DNA of 15,627 nt, taken from positions 1-15,627 of the forward strand of contig JBAXYJ010000043.1 in NCBI GenBank assembly GCA_041670885.1, read 5' to 3'. The notes below the pieces were generated by a model, which was not told the DNA's origin, ran no database searches, and saw nothing but the letters and a program-made list of their open reading frames with translations. Source of the DNA: JAJBWD01 sp041670885 (lineage in GTDB: Bacteria; Bacillota; Clostridia; Clostridiales; Clostridiaceae). Numbering within the stretch: the stretch's first letter is position 1; every line of letters starts with the position of its first letter. Shown here piece by piece: positions 14,794 to 15,627 of this stretch. Made by a program: the position numbers and the translations under genes.

Positions 14794-14941
14794 AATAGTA
14801 TGAAAAATTATGGAATTTATAATAATCATAAGATAATTAAAGATAAATTAAAATCTAATCGTTAACTTTAACAAAATCACTTAAAGGGTTATTATGCAAT
14901 TTCCTTAATATAAGTATAATTTTACATTTGAGAGGGAAAGT

Positions 14942-15627
14942 ATGAAGAAAGTACTGAATTTTGGCCTGGATGTGGGCTCAACTACAGTTAAAATTGTAGT
15001 TATAAACAATAATAATATAATATTTCAAAGATATAAAAGGCATTTTTCCGATATTAAGAATACTATTATTGATATTCTGACGGAAGCCTACGATTTTTTT
15101 GGAGACATTGAGATTACTCTTATGATGACGGGAAGCGGCGGACTATCCATATCAAAATGGCTGGAGGTTTCTTTTGTTCAGGAAGTTATTGCCTGCAGCC
15201 ATGCAGTTGAAAATCTTATACCTGAAACTGACGTAGCCATAGAACTAGGCGGAGAGGATGCAAAAATAACATATTTTAAAGGCGGGATTGAGCAGAGGAT
15301 GAATGGTACCTGTGCCGGAGGTACCGGAGCATTTATAGATCAGATGGCAACACTGCTCCGGACTGATGCTTTAGGATTAAATGAGTTTTCAGAGCATCAT
15401 AAAAATATATATCCAATAGCTGCCAGATGCGGAGTATTTGCAAAATCTGATATTCAGCCGCTGCTTAATGATGGAGCATCAAAAGAAGATGTTTCAGCTT
15501 CCATATTTCAGGCAGTAGTTAATCAAACAATAAGCGGACTGGCCTGTGGCAGACCTATAAGAGGAAAGGTAGCATTTTTGGGAGGACCTCTTCATTTTCT
15601 TTCACAGCTAAGAGAAAGATTTATAGA
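14942..15627 (+). CDS. 2-hydroxyacyl-CoA dehydratase activase-like ATPase (BadF/HgdC family), N-terminal part
   Basis: The first 228 residues are present; the gene runs past the window end. The N-terminal nucleotide-binding motif GLDVGSTTVKIVV (8-20) is that of the acetate kinase/Hsp70/actin ATPase superfamily. ELGGEDAKI (101-109), NGTCAGGTGAFIDQMA (121-136) and ARCGVFAKSDI (161-171) are signatures of HgdC/BadF-type activators. C124 and C163 match the two cysteines that, in HgdC dimers, hold the bridging [4Fe-4S] cluster. Such proteins use ATP to drive an electron into a partner dehydratase or reductase. Clostridia often carry a very long version fused to activase and dehydratase-like domains, and this may be one, but the rest is not visible. 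The ATG follows GAGAGGG. It has its own promoter region. Confidence 0.85.
   Translation, partial: MKKVLNFGLDVGSTTVKIVVINNNNIIFQRYKRHFSDIKNTIIDILTEAYDFFGDIEITLMMTGSGGLSISKWLEVSFVQEVIACSHAVENLIPETDVAIELGGEDAKITYFKGGIEQRMNGTCAGGTGAFIDQMATLLRTDALGLNEFSEHHKNIYPIAARCGVFAKSDIQPLLNDGASKEDVSASIFQAVVNQTISGLACGRPIRGKVAFLGGPLHFLSQLRERFI

Noticed and set aside
14800..14865. 21-codon open frame starting ATG in the leader of the activase-like gene, as a leader peptide
   Set aside because: There is no ribosome binding site before it, the ATG overlaps the expected transcription start region, and the composition is what random A+T-rich DNA gives.
14861..14874. GTTAA-CT-TTAACAA as a redox-sensing Rex site, tempting beside redox genes
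   Set aside because: The Rex consensus has four bases between the TTGTTAA and TTAACAA halves; here there are two and the left half is incomplete. I do not call it without a scored match.

Overview
The window is A+T-rich chromosomal DNA from an endospore-forming, low-GC Firmicute, most likely Clostridium or a close relative. It opens in the C-terminus of the sporulation master regulator Spo0A. It also carries spoIIM, a dacF-type carboxypeptidase and a ytfJ-type spore gene. The order nudF-spoIIM-xerD-deoB-punA-dacF is close to the arrangement known from Bacillus and clostridia. I see no transposase, phage gene, CRISPR array, tRNA or rRNA, and no gene-free stretch over 300 bases.

Layout. (1) 1-682: end of spo0A, then a hairpin terminator that runs straight into the ribosome binding site of nudF (ADP-ribose pyrophosphatase). 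(2) 826-6541: six closely packed plus-strand genes ending at a clear terminator. These are spoIIM (engulfment), xerD (tyrosine recombinase with two altered catalytic positions), deoB, two adjacent purine nucleoside phosphorylase paralogues, and pdp. The last four form a nucleoside-salvage block: phosphorylases release base and (deoxy)ribose-1-phosphate, and DeoB converts the sugar to the 5-phosphate. (3) 6592-7743: dacF, preceded by a forespore-type promoter candidate. (4) 7836-10259: cca-type nucleotidyltransferase, scpA and scpB (condensin partners). (5) 10260-11097, minus strand: a DUF2953-like membrane protein and ytfJ. These overlap each other, and ytfJ converges on scpB with no intergenic base. 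A palindrome spans both stop codons. (6) 11266-14706: a second secreted D,D-carboxypeptidase, then a pair of poorly characterised redox proteins: a PyrK-like FAD/NAD/[2Fe-2S] reductase with an extra cysteine-rich head, and an FAD-dependent oxidoreductase with a cysteine cluster. (7) 14707-15627: promoter region and the start of a 2-hydroxyacyl-CoA dehydratase activase-like ATPase, cut by the window edge.

Most of the window is conserved clostridial housekeeping and sporulation DNA. The parts most worth a second look are the redox pair at 12426-14684, the tandem phosphorylases that differ at the base-recognition residue, the XerD catalytic substitutions, and the palindrome at the scpB/ytfJ junction. 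All family assignments come from reading motifs in the translated sequence; no database search was possible.
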